Assembly: GCF_003025555.1 (NCBI RefSeq)
Contig: NZ_PYMH01000011.1
Coordinates: forward strand, 62,001-126,000
Reading direction: 5' to 3'
Source of the DNA: Photobacterium lutimaris
GTDB taxonomy: Bacteria; Pseudomonadota; Gammaproteobacteria; Enterobacterales; Vibrionaceae
Length of the DNA stretch: 64,000 nucleotides
The notes under the pieces were generated by a model. That model searched no databases, was not told the origin of the DNA, and worked only from the letters and a program-made list of their open reading frames with translations. This document shows, one piece after another, positions 19,301 through 27,280 of the stretch. Made by a program: the position numbers and the translations under genes. Position 1 is the first letter of the stretch; every line of letters starts with the position of its first letter.

Positions 19301-20247
19301 CGGAAACCACCCACAAGATGCAAGGCCTGCGTGACAACCCAGCCTGTGCTGACCAAGAGTTCGCAGCGAAGAAAGACAACACCGATCCAGGCCTTAACGC
19401 TAGCCTGAGCTTTGATATCAACGAAGATGTTGCCGCGCCGTTTATTGCCGGTGCGATGGTCAACACCGGCGCCAAGCCGAAGATGGCTATCCTGCGTGAG
19501 CAGGGTGTTAACTCTCATGTCGAGATGGCTGCAGCCTTTGACCGTGCTGGTTTTGAAGCGACGGATATCCACATGAGCGATATCCTGACAGGCCAAGCCG
19601 CACTGGATGAGTACCACGGCCTCGTGGCTTGTGGTGGCTTCTCTTACGGTGACGTACTGGGTGCCGGTGAAGGTTGGGCGAAGTCTATCTTATTCAACGC
19701 ACAAGCTCGCGACCAGTTCCAGGCATTCTTCAACCGCGACAACACCTTCTCGCTAGGTGTGTGTAACGGCTGTCAGATGCTGTCGAACCTGAAAGAGCTG
19801 ATCCCTGGTGCCGACCTGTGGCCGCGTTTCGTTCGCAACGAATCAGAACGTTTTGAAGCGCGCTTCAGCCTGGTTGAAGTCCAGAAGTCGGATTCTGTCT
19901 TCTTTGACGGTATGGCTGGCTCTCGTATGCCAATCGCAGTCTCTCACGGTGAAGGCCGTGTTGAGGTTCGCAATGCGGATCACCTAAGCGCCATCGAAGC
20001 ATCAGGCACGGTAGCGGTGCGTTACGTTGATAACAACGGTCACCCAACGCAGCAGTACCCGAATAACCCGAATGGTTCACCGAATGCAATTACCGGTCTG
20101 ACAACGCAAGATGGTCGTGTGACGATCATGATGCCTCACCCAGAGCGTGTTTTCCGTACGGTGGCTAACTCTTGGCACCCAGATGAGTGGAGCGAGAACA
20201 GCCCATGGATGCGCATGTTCCGCAATGCCCGAGTAAATATCGGCTAA
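16336..20247 (+). CDS. purL: Phosphoribosylformylglycinamidine synthase
   Basis: A 1303-residue single-chain FGAR amidotransferase, the fourth step of purine synthesis. Visible parts are the N-terminal PurS-like domain, the linker, two AIRS-like synthetase halves (with MKVETHNHPTAISPWPGAS and later PVGKDSMSMKT) and the C-terminal glutamine amidotransferase with its nucleophile in GVCNGCQML and the MPHPERVFR histidine-glutamate pair. Length is close to the E. coli enzyme. It stands behind a consensus PurR box and is divergent from mltF. Confidence 0.98.
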   Translation: MEILRGSPALSEFRVNKLLERCRELDLPVSGIYAEFMHFADLSAPLSAEEQEKLTSLLTYGPTIAEHEPSGLLLLVTPRPGTISPWSSKSTDIAHNCALDQVKRLERGTAYYIDTSAELSAEQEVVLKGLIHDRMMDVVFTDFDSAVALFQVAEPAPVADVDLLSGGRKALEEANVTLGLALAEDEIDYLLESFVTKLERNPTDIELMMFAQANSEHCRHKIFNADWTIDGVKQEKSLFKMIKNTFETTPDHVLSAYKDNAAVMTGSKVGRFFPDPETRQYNYHNEDAHILMKVETHNHPTAISPWPGASTGSGGEIRDEGATGIGGKPKAGLVGFTTSNLRIPGFEQPWETDFGKPGRIVNALDIMLEGPLGGAAFNNEFGRPNLLGYFRTYEEKVNSHAGVEVRGYHKPIMIAGGMGNIRDEHVQKKEIPVGASLIVLGGPAMNIGLGGGAASSMASGQSAEDLDFASVQRENPEMERRCQEVIDRCWQLGDDNPIAFIHDVGAGGISNALPELVDDGERGGIFQLRDVPNDEPGMSPLEIWCNESQERYVMAVAPEHMAAFDAICQRERAPYAVVGVATEERDLKLEDSHFDNTPIDMPMDILLGKTPKMHRDATTLKVDSPAIVRDGIEINEAAERVLRLPTVAEKTFLITIGDRTVTGLVARDQMVGPWQVPVANCAVTAASYDSYHGEAMSMGERTPVALLDFGASARLAVGESLTNIAATDIGDIKHIKLSANWMSPAGHPGEDAGLYEAVKAVGEELCPALGLTIPVGKDSMSMKTKWEENGENKEVTSPLSLVITAFGRVEDVRKTVTPQLRTDKGDTSLVLVDLGNGKNRLGATALAQVYKQLGDKPADVDNAEQLKGFFDAMQTLVRDDKLVAYHDKGDGGLFVTLAEMAFAGHCGVKADIAELGEDTLAALFNEELGAVVQVKNDDLDTVKAVLAANGLAICTHVIGSVEASDSVVITSGDAVVLERSRIELRTIWAETTHKMQGLRDNPACADQEFAAKKDNTDPGLNASLSFDINEDVAAPFIAGAMVNTGAKPKMAILREQGVNSHVEMAAAFDRAGFEATDIHMSDILTGQAALDEYHGLVACGGFSYGDVLGAGEGWAKSILFNAQARDQFQAFFNRDNTFSLGVCNGCQMLSNLKELIPGADLWPRFVRNESERFEARFSLVEVQKSDSVFFDGMAGSRMPIAVSHGEGRVEVRNADHLSAIEASGTVAVRYVDNNGHPTQQYPNNPNGSPNAITGLTTQDGRVTIMMPHPERVFRTVANSWHPDEWSENSPWMRMFRNARVNIG

Positions 20248-20269
20248 GCTAATCGCTTAATATTGATGA

Positions 20270-20299
20270 AAAAAACCGCTCCCAGTGAGCGGTTTTTTA
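20270..20299 (+). terminator. Terminator after purL
   Basis: ACCGCTC and GAGCGGT form the stem with a CCAGT-type loop; A-run before, T-run after. Confidence 0.9.
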
Positions 20300-20408
20300 T
20301 TACCTGTATCATTTTTGGGAAATAAAGTTAGTACTAAATACAAATGTATGATTAAGCTGAAGTTATCCATCTATTGGTGAGTCGGCCCTAGCCGGTGCAG
20401 GAGGTGCA

Positions 20409-21086
20409 ATGATTTTCTTCGACCTTGATAATACCTTGCTCGATCATGATGGTGCGGAGCAAGACGCCATTCGCGACTTTGCTAAGCGCTATTGTGATGA
20501 CATTATTGACTGTCCCGATGGTATCGAGACCATGTGGCGGGCTATCACCGATGAAAAGCGTCGGCAGTGGCGGGCAGGGGCACTTAATTTTGAAGGTTTG
20601 CGCCGGGCCAGGATCAGTGCATTATTTCGTCGACCGCTCAGTGAAGAGCAGGCCGACAGGCTGATTGCCGAGTACTATGAACACTACCGCCAATACTGGC
20701 GTCTGTTTCCCGATGTCTTACCGGCACTGGAAAAACTGCGTGACGTCGAACCGCTGGCCATTATCACCAATGGCTTCACCTATCATCAAGAAGCCAAGCT
20801 ACAAGCTACAGGGATCCGTGAGTTTTTCTCGTACCTGGTGATCTCGGAGCAGGTCGGAGCCGCCAAGCCCGATCCGCGTATTTTCCAGCGCGCATTGAAA
20901 CAAAGTGGTAAACAGGCTCATGAGTGCTGGTATATCGGCAACCACCCGCATAATGATGCCATGGCAGCCAGCCAGTTGGGCTTTAAGGCGGTATGGCTCA
21001 ACCGGCAAAAGTTGGACACCAAAGTGTCAACCCGGGTAGTCAGAAGCCTTGATGGATTGGTCGATCTCGTTACCGTCCACTACTAG
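20409..21086 (+). CDS. HAD-superfamily hydrolase (YjjG-like)
   Basis: A 225-residue HAD-IA phosphatase. Motif I is FFDLDNTLLD at the very N-terminus, motif II is ITNG, the motif III lysine is in AAKPDPRIF, and motif IV reads IGNHPHNDAMAA. In most relatives motif IV begins GD; here the first aspartate is asparagine, leaving a single acidic residue. The ITNGF..QEAKLQATGI..FF..LVISEQVG stretch resembles E. coli YjjG, a nucleoside monophosphatase, but the substrate here is not established. AGGAGG stands six bases before the ATG. Confidence 0.85.
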   Translation: MIFFDLDNTLLDHDGAEQDAIRDFAKRYCDDIIDCPDGIETMWRAITDEKRRQWRAGALNFEGLRRARISALFRRPLSEEQADRLIAEYYEHYRQYWRLFPDVLPALEKLRDVEPLAIITNGFTYHQEAKLQATGIREFFSYLVISEQVGAAKPDPRIFQRALKQSGKQAHECWYIGNHPHNDAMAASQLGFKAVWLNRQKLDTKVSTRVVRSLDGLVDLVTVHY

Positions 21087-21253
21087 TTCATCTCGCGTTT
21101 ACCGGGAACCTATTGTGAAACAGCGGTCTAAATTAAAGGAGGAAAATTAAACGATTAAATGGTTGAATAATTGTTGTGCTGGTTAAAATACCCGCATAAG
21201 ATATGCGCTTATTTTTTCCCAGTCTGTCATTACCTCATGGAAGAGAGACAATA

Positions 21254-21658
21254 ATGGATGTAACACGTCATGGACTGCGTTTGGCCACCAAGGGCCTCGC
21301 AGTACTTGTAATGATCTGCCTGGTAAGATATGCCGACAGTTTTGCCCTGATTTTCAGCTTAAATCAGGTCGGAATCGTACCAAGCTATATCGCTATCTTG
21401 GTTCTGCTTTCCGGTGTCGGTGCGATACTCGGTCTTAGTCGTGGAAATCGCTGGGGATTCATCCCGCTCTACTTTTTTATTCCCGCAATTACCATGTTCT
21501 TCAACTACAGCATGATCCCTTATTTGCCCCAGTTGTTTAGCCCTGAGTTTAGGGGAATAGCGATCTTTTTCCTTAATAGTAGCGTGCTACTTTTTTCTGT
21601 TCTGCTGTTGCTGAAAATGATGGACAATGATGTCATATTCTCGATAGAAAAATACTAA
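21254..21658 (+). CDS. Small integral membrane protein of unknown function
   Basis: A 134-residue protein from the ATG at 21254, which has GGAAGAGAGA in front; a longer frame from 21203 is less likely. Four hydrophobic segments can be seen, roughly residues 10-33, 41-60, 66-84 and 98-120, with short loops and a charged C-terminus. I recognise no family. It lies between the HAD gene and glnB; the 95-base gap upstream of glnB makes co-transcription uncertain. Confidence 0.6.
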   Translation: MDVTRHGLRLATKGLAVLVMICLVRYADSFALIFSLNQVGIVPSYIAILVLLSGVGAILGLSRGNRWGFIPLYFFIPAITMFFNYSMIPYLPQLFSPEFRGIAIFFLNSSVLLFSVLLLLKMMDNDVIFSIEKY

Positions 21659-21774
21659 AACGCTGATCTTTCAGCATCAGGCTTTTGATATACTTCACTT
21701 AAATTAATTAGGTCGTTGGCAGATCCCTAACACACTCCTGCCAGCAGTACCTCGCTCAGCAAAGGATGATGAGA

Positions 21775-22113
21775 ATGAAAAAAATTGAAGCCATTATCAA
21801 GCCGTTCAAGCTTGACGATGTCCGTGAAGCCCTAGCCGATGTAGGCATAACGGGTATGACCGTATCCGAAGTCAAAGGTTTCGGTCGCCAAAAAGGTCAC
21901 ACCGAGCTCTACCGTGGCGCTGAGTACATGGTCGACTTCTTACCAAAAGTAAAATTGGAAATCGTCGTGGCCGATGAAGTGGCCGAGCAATGCATCGACA
22001 CCATCATCGAAACGGCACAAACCGGCAAGATCGGTGACGGTAAGATCTTCATGTTTGATGTTGAGCGTGTGGTGCGGATCAGGACCGGCGAAGAAGACGA
22101 GGACGCCATCTAA
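21775..22113 (+). CDS. glnB: Nitrogen regulatory protein P-II
   Basis: A 112-residue PII signal protein that senses 2-oxoglutarate, ATP/ADP and, through uridylylation, glutamine. The uridylylation site is Tyr51 in ELYRGAEYMV of the T-loop; IGDGKIFMFDVERVVRIRTGE is the conserved C-terminal part. The ATG at 21775 gives the standard length and has AAAGGA 12-7 bases upstream; two other ATGs lie 6 and 9 bases earlier. E. coli glnB is reported to be PurR-regulated, but I see no PurR box here. Confidence 0.96.
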   Translation: MKKIEAIIKPFKLDDVREALADVGITGMTVSEVKGFGRQKGHTELYRGAEYMVDFLPKVKLEIVVADEVAEQCIDTIIETAQTGKIGDGKIFMFDVERVVRIRTGEEDEDAI

Positions 22114-22118
22114 ATTAA

Positions 22119-22227
22119 GATGATAGCTTCGTTATTTCGCTCAATAACTTTATCGGGAGTGCTCATTTATGCGTATAAACTCCGCGCTCCCTCTGCGTTC
22201 TTGAGCGAAATCCCTTCGCTTTCATCT
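22119..22227. other. Long imperfect hairpin downstream of glnB
   Basis: Nested inverted repeats: GATGATAGC with GCTTTCATC (8 of 9 paired), then perfect ATTTCGCTCA (22134-22143) with TGAGCGAAAT (22202-22211), then GGGAGTGC (22156-22163) with GCGCTCCC (22184-22191, one G-U). This could be a structured RNA, the end of the glnB transcript or a mobile hairpin repeat. The rest of the gap to 22454 contains no gene. Confidence 0.45.
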
Positions 22228-22329
22228 CTATTCAACTTTGTTAGTATACGCTCCGCTTTCTCTTGTTAGAGATAAAGCATCTTCGTCTGAGATGATTTGA
22301 CTGAGATAAGTTTCACTTTTCCTCTCTTT

Positions 22330-22377
22330 ATACCAACCTACATAAATCCTTGATCAACTACTTATCCAGATTGGTAT
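22330..22377. repeat. ATACCAA/TTGGTAT-bounded intergenic repeat
   Basis: A 48-bp element with terminal inverted repeats ATACCAACCT and AGATTGGTAT (9 of 10 pairs). Elements with such ends are common between genes in Vibrionaceae as I recall. A partial match (ATACCAACTTGG) lies just after yfgJ at about 1495. Confidence 0.45.
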
Positions 22378-22454
22378 TAGAAGGGCTGTCAATTGGCATA
22401 AAAAAGTGAAAGCCATTGATAGACTTCCACTTCTTATCAAACTATTTGACCACT

Positions 22455-23180
22455 CTAGCTTGCTTGTGGCTTTAGTTCGCCACTGTAACGGCCCGGTTTG
22501 TGGTTCATAGCCAAAACCAAGTTCAGCACAAATGCGCCGACGATCGAGAACAGCAATACCATTGGGCTGACAAGGAAGAAGGAAGCGACCAGAATGGTGA
22601 TATCAATTCCCATCTGCAGCTTGCCTGCTGACCATCCCATCTTTTCCTGCAGGAACAGTACCAGTACGTTAAAGCCACCCAGGCTGGTTTTGTGGCGGAA
22701 TAGGATCAGCATACCCAGTCCCATCAACAAGCCACCAATCAATGCGCAGTACAGCGGTTCGAGACGGCTGATCTCCAGCACATGGTGCAGGTTATCAGTA
22801 ATGATCGAAACCAGTCCGCCAGAAATAATACTGGTAATAGCAAAGCTCTTGCCCATTCTGAACCAGGCCATCAGGTAAAACGGACAGTTCATCATAAAGT
22901 ACAGCTGGCCAAAAGACAGATCGACAAACTGGCTGACCAGAAGAGCCAGACCGGTTGTACCGCCGGTGAGGAGATCAGCTTGCTGGAGAAAGAAAACCCC
23001 TTGGGCAACGATGAAAGTACCGGTAAGAATAGCAATGATATTTTCTTTCAGTGAATGGTGGTTACGGCTCAAGACAACGCTCCTTTTGTTTAGACGCGTC
23101 ATGATATCGACCATTGCTGGCAAGTGTGATAGCGCGAGGAAAATCTGTTGATCTTGAGGTGTACAAAAAAAATTACGCAA
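22455..23180 (-). CDS. YitT-family (DUF161) membrane protein
   Basis: Up to 241 residues with five or six membrane segments and the family blocks GTFIVAQGVFFLQQADLLTGG-like, GGTTGLALLVS, and SLGGFNVLVLFLQEK. The C-terminal DUF2179 domain that many YitT proteins carry is missing; the protein ends soon after the last helix. Function is unknown, and a transport role is only inferred from the fold. The start is uncertain: an internal ATG at 23102 gives 215 residues and neither start has a convincing Shine-Dalgarno. Confidence 0.8.
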   Translation of the reverse strand: MRNFFCTPQDQQIFLALSHLPAMVDIMTRLNKRSVVLSRNHHSLKENIIAILTGTFIVAQGVFFLQQADLLTGGTTGLALLVSQFVDLSFGQLYFMMNCPFYLMAWFRMGKSFAITSIISGGLVSIITDNLHHVLEISRLEPLYCALIGGLLMGLGMLILFRHKTSLGGFNVLVLFLQEKMGWSAGKLQMGIDITILVASFFLVSPMVLLFSIVGAFVLNLVLAMNHKPGRYSGELKPQAS

Positions 23181-23366
23181 TCGTAAAAAATTAATTTATA
23201 GCATGACTTGTAATGCAGGTATTTTGATTTTGGTTGTCTATGCCGAGGGAGTGAACAACTTGAAAACAATTCATACCAAAAATGAAATAAATACCAATAA
23301 AAAGTCACATTAGGGGTATCTGATTTAGATCAAATTCTGTAAAATACTGCTTTATCTACAGGCGAG

Positions 23367-23382
23367 ACGAAAACGTTTGCGT
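23367..23382 (+). promoter_or_regulatory. PurR box upstream of glyA
   Basis: ACGAAAACGTTTGCGT, one mismatch to the PurR consensus, 135 bases before the glyA ATG. TAAAAT at 23340-23345 is a possible -10 just upstream, which would place the operator over the early transcribed region. E. coli glyA is also under PurR. Nothing else is seen in the 23181-23516 gap. Confidence 0.75.
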
Positions 23383-23516
23383 CCCCGTGGCGCCTAGCTT
23401 TGCGGTTTTTCCGATCTTTGCCAATTTTGTGTGTTTACCGCCTCTTTGTCGGTGTAGCTATTAACTGGCTAGCAGAGACAAAAAGGACTGAAAACAATCC
23501 GAGTCAGGAGATACAG

Positions 23517-24767
23517 ATGCTAAAGCGCGACATGAATATTGCCGATTATGATGCTGAACTATTTGCAGCGATTCAGGAAGAAACGGCGCGTCAGGAAGAG
23601 CACATCGAGTTGATTGCTTCTGAAAACTACACCAGTCCGCGCGTGATGCAAGCGCAAGGCTCCCAGCTAACCAACAAGTATGCTGAAGGTTACCCGGGTA
23701 AGCGTTACTACGGTGGTTGTGAGTTCGTTGATAAAGCCGAGCAGCTAGCGATTGACCGCGCCTGTGAGTTATTTGGTGCAGAGTATGCGAATGTCCAGCC
23801 TCACTCAGGCTCCCAGGCCAACAATGCCGTTTACATGGCGCTATTGAACGCTGGTGATACGGTGTTGGGTATGAGTCTGGCACACGGTGGCCACCTGACT
23901 CACGGCTCACCAGTCAACTTCTCGGGCAAGCTATACAACATTATCCCTTACGGCATTGATGAAGCTGGCCAGATTGATTACGCCGAAGTAGAAGCATTGG
24001 CGCTTGAGCACAAGCCAAAAATGATCATCGGTGGTTTCTCTGCCTACTCTCAGATTGTTGACTGGAAGCGCATGCGTGAAATCGCAGATAAAGTCGGCGC
24101 GTACTTCTTTGTTGATATGGCGCACGTTGCCGGTTTGATTGCTGCAGGCGTTTACCCGAACCCTGTGCCACATGCGCACGTTGTGTCAACAACGACGCAC
24201 AAGACCCTAGCTGGTCCTCGTGGTGGCCTGATCCTGTCAAATGCGGGCGAAGACCTATACAAGAAGCTGAACTCTGCCGTATTCCCTGGCGGTCAGGGTG
24301 GTCCACTGATGCATGTGATTGCGGCAAAAGCGGTAGCCTTCAAAGAAGCGATGGAGCCTGAGTTCAAAGACTACCAGGCACGCGTGGTTGAAAATGCCAA
24401 GGCGATGGTGGGTGAATTTCTGGAGCGCGGTTACAAGATCGTCTCTGGCAGTACTGAGAACCACCTGTTCTTGGTTGACCTGATTGACAAAGGCATCACA
24501 GGTAAAGAAGCGGATGCGGCACTGGGCGCAGCGAATATTACTGTGAACAAAAACAGTGTACCGAATGACCCGCGTAGCCCGTTTGTTACCTCTGGTATCC
24601 GCGTGGGTACGCCAGCCATCACTCGCCGTGGCTTTACGGTTGAAGATGCCAAGCAATTGGCTAACTGGATGTGTGATGTGATGGATAACATCGACAACCC
24701 AGAAGTGATTGAAGCGACTAAAGCCAAGGTGCTGGAAATCTGTAAACGCCTACCTGTTTACGCGTAA
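23517..24767 (+). CDS. glyA: Serine hydroxymethyltransferase
   Basis: A 416-residue PLP enzyme that interconverts serine and glycine and charges tetrahydrofolate with one-carbon units, which purine synthesis uses. The PLP lysine is Lys229 in TTTHKTLAGPRGG. The ATG at 23517 is chosen over a frame starting at 23400 because it gives the family length and has AGGAG upstream. The PurR box fits the link to purine synthesis. nrdR and the riboflavin genes follow after a terminator. Confidence 0.97.
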   Translation: MLKRDMNIADYDAELFAAIQEETARQEEHIELIASENYTSPRVMQAQGSQLTNKYAEGYPGKRYYGGCEFVDKAEQLAIDRACELFGAEYANVQPHSGSQANNAVYMALLNAGDTVLGMSLAHGGHLTHGSPVNFSGKLYNIIPYGIDEAGQIDYAEVEALALEHKPKMIIGGFSAYSQIVDWKRMREIADKVGAYFFVDMAHVAGLIAAGVYPNPVPHAHVVSTTTHKTLAGPRGGLILSNAGEDLYKKLNSAVFPGGQGGPLMHVIAAKAVAFKEAMEPEFKDYQARVVENAKAMVGEFLERGYKIVSGSTENHLFLVDLIDKGITGKEADAALGAANITVNKNSVPNDPRSPFVTSGIRVGTPAITRRGFTVEDAKQLANWMCDVMDNIDNPEVIEATKAKVLEICKRLPVYA

Positions 24768-24806
24768 TAGCAACGCCGCTTGGCGACGGTAACCAAATAT
24801 AAAAAG

Positions 24807-24835
24807 AGGGTCTGCAGGTTGCAGGCCCTTTTTTA
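24807..24835 (+). terminator. Terminator after glyA
   Basis: GGGTCTGC-AGGTT-GCAGGCCC stem (one G-U pair) followed by six T. Confidence 0.85.
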
Positions 24836-24934
24836 TGCCTTTTTCGATAGCATTTTCAGGAGAAATTTTTTGGTAATAGTCTCCCCCTGTTATTGAAATG
24901 GGTTACACTGGTGCGACGAAGTTGAGGAGGCAAG

Positions 24935-25384
24935 ATGCATTGTCCTTTTTGTGGTGCCAATGACACCAAAGTAATAGATTCTCGATTGGTGGCCGATGGC
25001 CATCAGGTTCGTCGTCGTCGTCAGTGCCTAGCATGTAGCGAACGTTATACGACGTTTGAAACCGCTGAGTTGGTGATGCCGCGGGTGATCAAAACTAATG
25101 GCAACCGCGACCCGTTCAATGAAGAAAAAATGCGCGGTGGGATCCAGCGTGCGTTGGAAAAGCGTCCTGTCAGCGCCGATGATATCGAGCGTGCCATTAA
25201 CACCATCAAATCGCGCCTGCGGGCGACCGGTGAGCGTGAAGTGCCATCGGAAATGATCGGTAATTTGGTGATGGAAGCGCTGAAAGAATTGGATAAAGTC
25301 GCTTATATCCGATTTGCTTCTGTTTACCGCAGTTTTGAAGACATTCGTGAGTTTGGTGAAGAAATCGCTAAACTAGAAAAATAA
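24935..25384 (+). CDS. nrdR: Transcriptional repressor NrdR
   Basis: A 149-residue repressor of ribonucleotide reductase genes. The N-terminal zinc ribbon shows CPFC and CLAC (about residues 3-34) with the basic RRRRQ between them; the ATP-cone follows from about residue 49 (VIKTNGNRDPFNEEKM). GAGGAGG lies just before the ATG. It heads the conserved nrdR-ribD cluster. Confidence 0.97.
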   Translation: MHCPFCGANDTKVIDSRLVADGHQVRRRRQCLACSERYTTFETAELVMPRVIKTNGNRDPFNEEKMRGGIQRALEKRPVSADDIERAINTIKSRLRATGEREVPSEMIGNLVMEALKELDKVAYIRFASVYRSFEDIREFGEEIAKLEK

Positions 25385-25433
25385 TTGATGCCGGACGTGA
25401 TGTGCCGGCTTTTCTAACCAATACTGAAGTCTC

Positions 25434-26588
25434 ATGTTCTCATCTATCGACCATGCCATGATGCTACGTGCTATCACGTTGGCGAAGAACGGTCAGTACA
25501 CTACCACCCCTAATCCCAATGTCGGCTGTGTGATCGCCCATGGCGATGAAATCGTCGGCGAAGGTTATCATTACCGTGCCGGTCAGCCCCACGCTGAAGT
25601 CTATGCCCTTCGTGCAGCGGGCGCAAAAGCCGCGGGGGCGACGGCCTATGTTACCTTGGAGCCTTGCTCCCACTACGGACGCACCCCGCCATGTGCCGAA
25701 GCGCTGGTTAAAGCCAGCGTGAAGCGGGTGGTTTGCGCCATGGTTGATCCCAATCCGAAAGTGGCGGGTCGTGGTATTACGATGCTGCAGCAAGCGGGTA
25801 TCGAAGTACAAACAGGCTTGCTCGAGCAAGATGCTGAAGCGCTGAATCCCGGTTTTATTAAAGTCATGAAAACCGGTCTTCCGTATGTCCAACTGAAGTT
25901 GGCTGCCAGCCTTGATGGCCGTACCGCATTGGCTAATGGTGAAAGTAAATGGATCACCGGCCCTGCCGCAAGGGCGGATGTTCAGCGCTATCGCGCCAGA
26001 GCCGGCGCTATCTTGTCAACCAGTGCAACAGTGTTGGCTGATGATCCGTCGCTGAATGTGCGTTGGCAGGAGTTGGGAACGGAGGTGCAGTCAGCCTATC
26101 CGCAGGCAGAATTACGTCAGCCGGTTCGGGTGGTGATTGACAGCCTGAACCGAGTGACGCCCCAGCATCACTTGGTCGGTCTACCGGGCAAAACGGTACT
26201 GGCGAGAAAGCAGGCCGATACGCAATCATGGCCGCAAGATGTTGAACAACTGGTGATCAAAGAAGGCGAGGGTGTCGATCTTCCGGCCTTGATGGCTGTG
26301 TTGGCACAGAACAACATTCATCATATCTGGGTTGAAGCGGGGGCCAGCCTCGCGGGAGCTTTGCTGCAAGCTGGATTGGTCGATGAGCTGATCTTGTACC
26401 AAGCGCCCAAGTTGATGGGCAGCGATAGCCGCGGGTTGGTTGATCTCAACGGCCTGGTGTCGATGGATCAGGTTCCCGAGCTGAGCGTGACGGATGTGCG
26501 TATGGTCGGAGGGGATATTCGTATCTCTGCCCGTGTCCAAGCCCATATCCAAACAGATATACTCAATCAGACAAAGCATAAGGTTTGA
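25434..26588 (+). CDS. ribD: Bifunctional pyrimidine deaminase/reductase of riboflavin synthesis
   Basis: A 384-residue fusion performing the second and third steps of riboflavin synthesis. The N-terminal deaminase has HAEVYALRAAG and the zinc-ligand PCSHYGRTPPC block; the C-terminal reductase begins near residue 150 (YVQLKLAASLDGRTAL) and carries the WITGPAAR segment. The stop codon is one base before the ribE ATG, so translation is probably coupled. Confidence 0.97.
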   Translation: MFSSIDHAMMLRAITLAKNGQYTTTPNPNVGCVIAHGDEIVGEGYHYRAGQPHAEVYALRAAGAKAAGATAYVTLEPCSHYGRTPPCAEALVKASVKRVVCAMVDPNPKVAGRGITMLQQAGIEVQTGLLEQDAEALNPGFIKVMKTGLPYVQLKLAASLDGRTALANGESKWITGPAARADVQRYRARAGAILSTSATVLADDPSLNVRWQELGTEVQSAYPQAELRQPVRVVIDSLNRVTPQHHLVGLPGKTVLARKQADTQSWPQDVEQLVIKEGEGVDLPALMAVLAQNNIHHIWVEAGASLAGALLQAGLVDELILYQAPKLMGSDSRGLVDLNGLVSMDQVPELSVTDVRMVGGDIRISARVQAHIQTDILNQTKHKV

Positions 26589-26589
26589 C

Positions 26590-27246
26590 ATGTTTACTGG
26601 CATTATTGAAGCCGTGGGTACGATTACGGCCCTGACCCCTAAAGGCAAAGACATTTCTGTGACGGTGGACTCCGGCAAGCTAGACCTATCCGATGTAAAA
26701 TTGGGTGATAGCATTGCAACCAACGGCGTGTGTTTGACTGTTGTTGCACTGACCGGATCAGGCTATGTGGCCGACTTGTCATTGGAAACATTAAAACGTA
26801 CCGCATTTGTGGAATACCGTGCGGGACAGAAGGTTAATTTGGAAAAAGCCATGCTGCCGACCACACGTTTCGGTGGCCATATGGTGTCTGGTCATGTTGA
26901 TGACGTGGCGGAAGTGATTGAGCGCAGCCAAACTGGCCGCGCGATTGAGTTTTGGCTCAAGGCTCCCGCCCATTTGGCGAAGTACATTTCTGAGAAGGGC
27001 TCGGTCTCTGTTGATGGGATCAGCCTGACGGTTAACGCTATCCGCGGTGATGAGTTCAAGCTAACGATCGTGCCGCACACGGCATCGGAAACCACCATGG
27101 AAGCGTTCACGCCGGGTCGCAAGATCAACCTGGAAGTGGATGTTATCGCCCGCTATTTGGAGCGCCTGATGTTGGGCGACAAGGCCGCGGAGCCAAAATC
27201 AGAAGTGTCTATGGATTTGCTGGCCCGCAGCGGGTTCCTTCGATAA
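26590..27246 (+). CDS. ribE: Riboflavin synthase, alpha subunit
   Basis: A 218-residue enzyme that dismutates two 6,7-dimethyl-8-ribityllumazines into riboflavin. Two tandem lumazine-binding repeats are visible, the first opening MFTGIIE, the second around residue 97 (GGHMVSGHVD). The start at 26590 follows ribD directly; a longer frame from 26494 overlaps ribD and is rejected because the family always starts MFTGI. Some authors call this gene ribC. Confidence 0.97.
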   Translation: MFTGIIEAVGTITALTPKGKDISVTVDSGKLDLSDVKLGDSIATNGVCLTVVALTGSGYVADLSLETLKRTAFVEYRAGQKVNLEKAMLPTTRFGGHMVSGHVDDVAEVIERSQTGRAIEFWLKAPAHLAKYISEKGSVSVDGISLTVNAIRGDEFKLTIVPHTASETTMEAFTPGRKINLEVDVIARYLERLMLGDKAAEPKSEVSMDLLARSGFLR

Positions 27247-27280
27247 ACAGACAGAATATAAACAAGAATAAGGTAGCGAT

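Noticed and set aside
21135..21142. Perfect AAAGGAGG Shine-Dalgarno between the HAD gene and the small membrane protein
   Set aside because: The nearest ATG is followed by only two sense codons before a stop; no ORF of use.
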